Shown: piece after piece, positions 7,354 through 9,526 of the stretch
Numbering within the stretch: position 1 is the stretch's first letter
Layout of the letters: each line of letters begins with the position of its first letter
Source of the DNA: JBAZLV01 sp041650055
GTDB taxonomy: Bacteria > Nitrospirota > UBA9217
Direction: 5' to 3'
Length of the DNA stretch: 9,526 nt
Assembly (NCBI GenBank): GCA_041650055.1
Contig: JBAZLV010000057.1
Coordinates: 1-9,526 of the forward strand
The notes under the pieces: generated by a model
Told to the model about the DNA's origin: nothing
The model's input: only the letters and a program-made list of their open reading frames with translations
The model's database searches: none
Program-made: the position numbers and the translations under genes

Positions 7354-7757
7354 GGGCGAAATTACATGAGCTATGGCGCGTTAAAGCACTGAATCAATGT
7401 TTTCATAGATACTATACACATATTCAATGCTGTTAAGAAGCTAAAAAAAGCGAATTTTTTTTCGAAATTTTGAGGAAAGTTCTTGTAACGGTGAATAAAA
7501 CCTGTATAATGATACATATCGTCACAAGGAAGACCAGCTTATCTATAAAAAAAGCAGCGTTCTTTCCTCATCACTGACTCTCCTGCTTTCATTTTTTCCT
7601 TTAAAAGCGACAGCATGCTCGGTTGGCGAACGATATGGCCTGGCCGTTATCACACTGCAGGTACACATTACTTTCTTTGTCATAACACGCGGTCTAACAT
7701 AAAATCTTATCGCAGTAATGCGTATGAATAAACGGAAACAAAAACAGAGGAGGTAAC
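7354..7757. other. 404-base intergenic region: divergent upstream sequences and long rbp leader
   Basis: This gap lies between the start of mug (minus strand) and the start of the RRM gene (plus strand). From 7443 to 7480 it is dominated by A and T tracts, followed by a clear plus-strand promoter at 7483-7510. Positions 7517-7757 would be an mRNA leader. I see no tRNA or known riboswitch fold. The leader contains a possible stem (AAAGCAG at 7551-7557 with CTGCTTT at 7583-7589, then a T6 run at 7592-7597) and an 8-base palindrome AGCATGCT (7612-7619). Two tiny ORFs, at 7615-7731 and 7718-7756, lack binding sites. I found no convincing mug promoter. Confidence 0.6.
7483..7510 (+). promoter_or_regulatory. 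Sigma-70 promoter for the RRM gene-rpsU unit
   Basis: TTGTAA (7483-7488) and a perfect TATAAT (7505-7510) are spaced by 16 bases. A- and T-tracts at 7443-7480, directly upstream of the -35, could act as an UP element. Transcription would start near 7517, about 240 bases before the RRM start codon. This is the strongest promoter-like sequence in the window. Confidence 0.7.
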
Positions 7758-8093
7758 ATGGCAAAGAAACTTTATGTAGGAAATTTATCGTACACGACTC
7801 ATGAGGAAGATTTACGTGAGGCATTCTCTAAAATCGGCGAAGTTTTATCAGCTACATTGATTGTAGATCAGGCTGATGGCAGATCAAAAGGATTCGGTTT
7901 TGTGGAAATGGCCACGAACGAAGATGCCGATAAGGCAATTGCAACTTTGAACGGTACCATGCTTATGGATCGAACCATTACGGTAAACGAGGCTCGGCCA
8001 AAAACAGAACGCTCAGGTTTCGGTGGAGGCCGGGGTAATAATCGCGGTGGCGGTGGTGGACATGGCCGGGGAGGCAACAGATCTTGGAGATAA
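7758..8093 (+). CDS. Glycine-rich single-RRM RNA-binding protein
   Basis: This 111-residue cytoplasmic protein binds single-stranded RNA through one RNA recognition motif. RNP2 is LYVGNL (5-10) and RNP1 is KGFGFVEM (44-51), with the aromatic residues that stack on RNA bases present. The RRM ends near residue 80. The tail (about 88-111) is a Gly/Arg/Asn-rich RGG-like stretch ending in SWR. Proteins of this layout in cyanobacteria (Rbp) are often cold-induced, but induction here is inference. The start is secure: AGGAGG (7748-7753) lies 4 bases before the ATG. The gene has a strong promoter and a long leader. The bS21 gene starts inside its last codons, so both proteins come from one mRNA. Confidence 0.95.
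   Translation: MAKKLYVGNLSYTTHEEDLREAFSKIGEVLSATLIVDQADGRSKGFGFVEMATNEDADKAIATLNGTMLMDRTITVNEARPKTERSGFGGGRGNNRGGGGGHGRGGNRSWR
8068..8074 (+). promoter_or_regulatory. Internal ribosome binding site for rpsU
   Basis: GGGGAGG lies within the Gly/Arg tail codons of the RRM gene, 9 bases before the TTG at 8084. It supports a TTG start for bS21 and suggests that the glycine-codon-rich tail also serves as the translation initiation region. Confidence 0.65.
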
Positions 8094-8374
8094 GAGTCCA
8101 GTCACGGGACATCGAAAAGGCTTTGAGATCTCTGAAAAAGAAATTAGAGCTTGACGGTATTTTTGCCGAGTTGAAAAAAAGACGCTTTTATGAAAAGCCC
8201 TCGGTGAAAAAAAAGAGAAAACAGCTTGAGGCCCAGAAACGATCAAGAAAGCTCCTCAAACGTTCTCGCTCGTTCAATTCATCAACACGACCCAATTCAT
8301 CACCAAGACCGGGAAACAGCTACACACGTCCTTCTCCTAAGCCAGTTCAACAGGGTGAGAATAAAACCCCATAA
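8084..8374 (+). CDS. rpsU: Small-subunit ribosomal protein bS21 with an extended C-terminal tail
   Basis: bS21 sits near the 3' end of 16S rRNA on the 30S platform and helps mRNA initiation. Residues 1-55 match the family: EIRVQSRDIEKALRSLKKKL, DGIFAELKKRRFYEKPS (24-40) and VKKKRKQLEAQKR. I accept the TTG start because deltaproteobacterial bS21 proteins typically begin M-E-I-x-V, because no in-frame ATG exists, and because GGGGAGG is suitably placed. It overlaps the RRM gene by 10 bases. The usual length is 58-70 residues. This one has 96, with a tail from about residue 61 made almost only of Ser, Pro, Arg, Asn and Thr. The tail is in frame and ends in TAA, with no sign of a frameshift. Its role is unknown. 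It may be disordered and bind RNA. Confidence 0.88.
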   Translation: MEIRVQSRDIEKALRSLKKKLELDGIFAELKKRRFYEKPSVKKKRKQLEAQKRSRKLLKRSRSFNSSTRPNSSPRPGNSYTRPSPKPVQQGENKTP

Positions 8375-8402
8375 ATAAAGCATTTATTAATATTAAGCTA
8401 TT

Positions 8403-8442
8403 AAAAAAATCCCGTTAACAGGTCACCACTGCTAACGGGATT
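8403..8442 (-). terminator. Intrinsic terminator of the FN3 lipoprotein operon
   Basis: AATCCCGTTA (8408-8417) pairs perfectly with TAACGGGATT (8433-8442). The stem can extend by a CAG/CTG pairing past one mismatch and closes on a 7-base loop. On the minus strand the stem is followed by seven T residues (8409-8403), the classic intrinsic form, 39 bases after the lipoprotein stop. On the plus strand the downstream T-run is very short, so it may end rpsU transcripts only weakly. No other rpsU terminator is visible. Confidence 0.88.
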
Positions 8443-8481
8443 AAACGTCATACGTAGGCTTACAAGACAACGATAATTTTA

Positions 8482-8817
8482 CTATATCGTCTTGCTTTTT
8501 TCATTCGAGGGATTGCTTTCCACTCCGTCCTTATTATATGCCCTTACCACAAAATAATACGTGTATCCTCGCGCAAGATTCCTGAAGATATACGAGGTCG
8601 CAAGCCTTGCATCAGCAGTGTTCGTATAGTTCCCGGATGTAGTTCCATAATAAATCTTGTACCCGGTTATATCCCCGCTTGAACTCGGCGCTGTCCAGTT
8701 CAAGGTTGCGATACCCGTAGTTGGAGTACTTACCGTCCCTCCTCCGCCGCCAGCACCACAGGATACCAGAAAGAAAAAGATTACGAACATTGATCCATAA
8801 AGGGTAAGCTTTTTCAT
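8482..8817 (-). CDS. Small lipoprotein with one fibronectin type III domain
   Basis: This 111-residue precursor has a lipoprotein signal: MKK, a hydrophobic core, and the lipobox LVSC (17-20) with Cys20 to be lipidated. A flexible Gly/Thr/Ser/Pro linker (21-35) follows. Residues 38-108 form one FN3 domain, with ATLNWTAPSSSGDITGYKIYYG at its front, a predicted middle strand pair, and YTYYFVVRAYNKDGVESNPSNE, the typical last strands. It should be anchored in the inner or outer membrane with the FN3 domain in the periplasm or outside. A specific ligand cannot be inferred. AAGGAGG lies 8 bases before the ATG. The gene begins 19 bases after the DUF4091/FN3 gene, so the two form one operon that ends at the hairpin at 8403-8442. 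The stop is TAG. Confidence 0.85.
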   Translation of the reverse strand: MKKLTLYGSMFVIFFFLVSCGAGGGGGTVSTPTTGIATLNWTAPSSSGDITGYKIYYGTTSGNYTNTADARLATSYIFRNLARGYTYYFVVRAYNKDGVESNPSNEKSKTI

Positions 8818-8836
8818 TTATTATTCCTCCTTAAAA

Positions 8837-9511
8837 TTACAGTACGGAATTAAGAACCGGTGGTTGTGGCCTGGTTCCTGTGGTAAATGTTGCATCGTTC
8901 CCATATCCTGTTCCTGCTGAATTCGTTGCATACGCTCGTACATGGTAATACGTGTTGTTACTCAATCCGGTAATTGAACTCGTAAATGCACCGGTGCCAG
9001 TTCCATTGCTGGTACACGACGTTGTAGGATTGGGTGAAGTACCCACGCATACACCCCGAGCAGTTACTGCTGCACCGCCATCAGAGGTCACATTGCCGCC
9101 ACTGGCAGCTGTTGCAGTCGTTATCCCGGTAACCAATGACGTGGTTACGGTCGGCACTACAATAACAGGAGCGCCACCCTGTAACGCAATAATATAATTC
9201 ACCATAGTCTGCCGGACCGTATCGAGATTCTGAGTGCTGAGATTGGATTTTTTCAAATTCGCCAGCCAATTCTCCGCTCCTGAGACATCCTTACCGGCTG
9301 TTCTCGCTGTTTCAATCGTATTTTGCAAGGTTGTCAGATAGCGCACGTCATCCACGCCTTCACGCCAGCCTTCCCATTGGACGGTATCGATCACGCCATT
9401 GACCGTGGGATAAGCAACGATATGTTTCCGATGGCCGGGATCAGCACCGCCATCATAAAAATCGCTCCACATATTACCGCCGGTCCACGGTGCTTGATAC
9501 GCATAATCCAT
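8837..9511 (-). CDS. C-terminal part of a DUF4091 plus Ig/FN3-like extracellular protein (5' end broken or missing)
   Basis: The 224 codons from the ATG at 9511 read as the end of a larger secreted protein. Residues 1-110 resemble the C-terminal part of DUF4091, a domain linked to carbohydrate-active proteins: APWTGGNMWSDF, a YPTVNG loop, then VQWEGWREGVDDVRYLTTL (44-62) and helices. Residues 117-213 form one Ig/FN3-like module of the type GGNVTSDGGAAVTARGVC then NTYYHVRAYATNSAGTGYG and FTTG. The module looks complete but the protein ends soon after (PPVLNSVL). There is no signal peptide or credible ribosome binding site at the ATG, and a TAG stands in frame at 9523-9521, four codons upstream. 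The intervening codons encode Asp-Gly-Ala. The real gene therefore probably began outside the window and is interrupted, or the amber is an assembly error. The start given is provisional. Confidence 0.6.
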   Translation of the reverse strand: MDYAYQAPWTGGNMWSDFYDGGADPGHRKHIVAYPTVNGVIDTVQWEGWREGVDDVRYLTTLQNTIETARTAGKDVSGAENWLANLKKSNLSTQNLDTVRQTMVNYIIALQGGAPVIVVPTVTTSLVTGITTATAASGGNVTSDGGAAVTARGVCVGTSPNPTTSCTSNGTGTGAFTSSITGLSNNTYYHVRAYATNSAGTGYGNDATFTTGTRPQPPVLNSVL

Positions 9512-9526
9512 GGCTCCGTCCTAGCC

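Noticed and set aside
7615..7731. A 38-codon plus-strand ORF in the RRM leader
   Set aside because: No Shine-Dalgarno precedes its ATG, the composition (many Trp, His, Arg, Asn, Tyr) is odd and no family is recognised. It is probably chance within a leader.
7718..7756. A 12-codon basic mini-ORF whose TAA lies one base before the RRM start
   Set aside because: Its end codons are simply the AGGAGGTAA of the ribosome binding site, and it has no binding site of its own. A leader-peptide role cannot be supported.
7543..7824. A 93-codon minus-strand ORF opposite the RRM leader and start
   Set aside because: It overlaps the RRM start on the opposite strand, lies across a promoter-driven leader and has no family resemblance or binding site.
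8375..8407. An AT-only hairpin (AATAAA/TTTATT) as the rpsU terminator
   Set aside because: It has no GC stem and no clean T-tract. The GC-rich hairpin at 8408-8442 is a better candidate but is oriented for the opposite strand.

Overview
The window looks like chromosomal DNA from a Gram-negative bacterium with a lipoprotein and Sec export system. The Deltaproteobacteria-like bS21 start (M-E-I-x-V), the DUF502 protein, and the fibronectin/DUF4091 secreted proteins suggest a deltaproteobacterial (Desulfobacterota) or Nitrospirota-type organism. This is inferred from family resemblance alone. Base composition is moderate (not strongly AT or GC rich), and no integrase, insertion sequence, tRNA, rRNA or CRISPR array is visible.

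Positions 1-5849 are read on the minus strand. In transcription order they carry an exported cupredoxin, a DUF502 inner-membrane protein, glmU, glmS and the N-terminal 427 codons of a UvrD/PcrA helicase that runs off the left edge. DUF502 and glmU share an ATGA start/stop overlap. glmU and glmS are the two UDP-GlcNAc enzymes that flank GlmM in the pathway. They are separated by a 136-base AT-rich gap holding a long imperfect palindrome. The helicase follows glmS by 31 bases. The DUF502 GTG start has no Shine-Dalgarno and sits directly below a promoter-like element, so its mRNA may be leaderless.

Positions 5850-7353 hold a divergent promoter region (an extended -10 toward the cupredoxin, a perfect TTGACA toward the other side), a DUF6882-like cytoplasmic protein on the plus strand, and a Mug/TDG mismatch uracil/thymine DNA glycosylase on the minus strand. 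These two converge and overlap by 6 bases.

Positions 7354-8374 hold a well-formed sigma-70 promoter with A/T tracts upstream, a leader of about 240 bases, a single-RRM glycine-rich RNA-binding protein, and ribosomal protein bS21. The bS21 gene starts at TTG inside the RRM gene and has an unusually long Ser/Pro/Arg-rich tail. An RRM gene followed by rpsU recalls the rbpA1-rpsU arrangement of cyanobacteria.

Positions 8403-9526 are read on the minus strand: the C-terminal part of a DUF4091 plus Ig/FN3-like extracellular protein, preceded by an in-frame amber codon near the window edge, then a small FN3 lipoprotein, then a strong intrinsic terminator.

Most of the window is ordinary housekeeping sequence. 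I see no convincing new multi-gene system. The items most worth a second look are the RRM/bS21 unit with its long leader, the bS21 tail, the intergenic palindrome, the possible leaderless DUF502 transcript, the cupredoxin with a stretched Cys-His spacing, and the amber codon in the DUF4091 gene.
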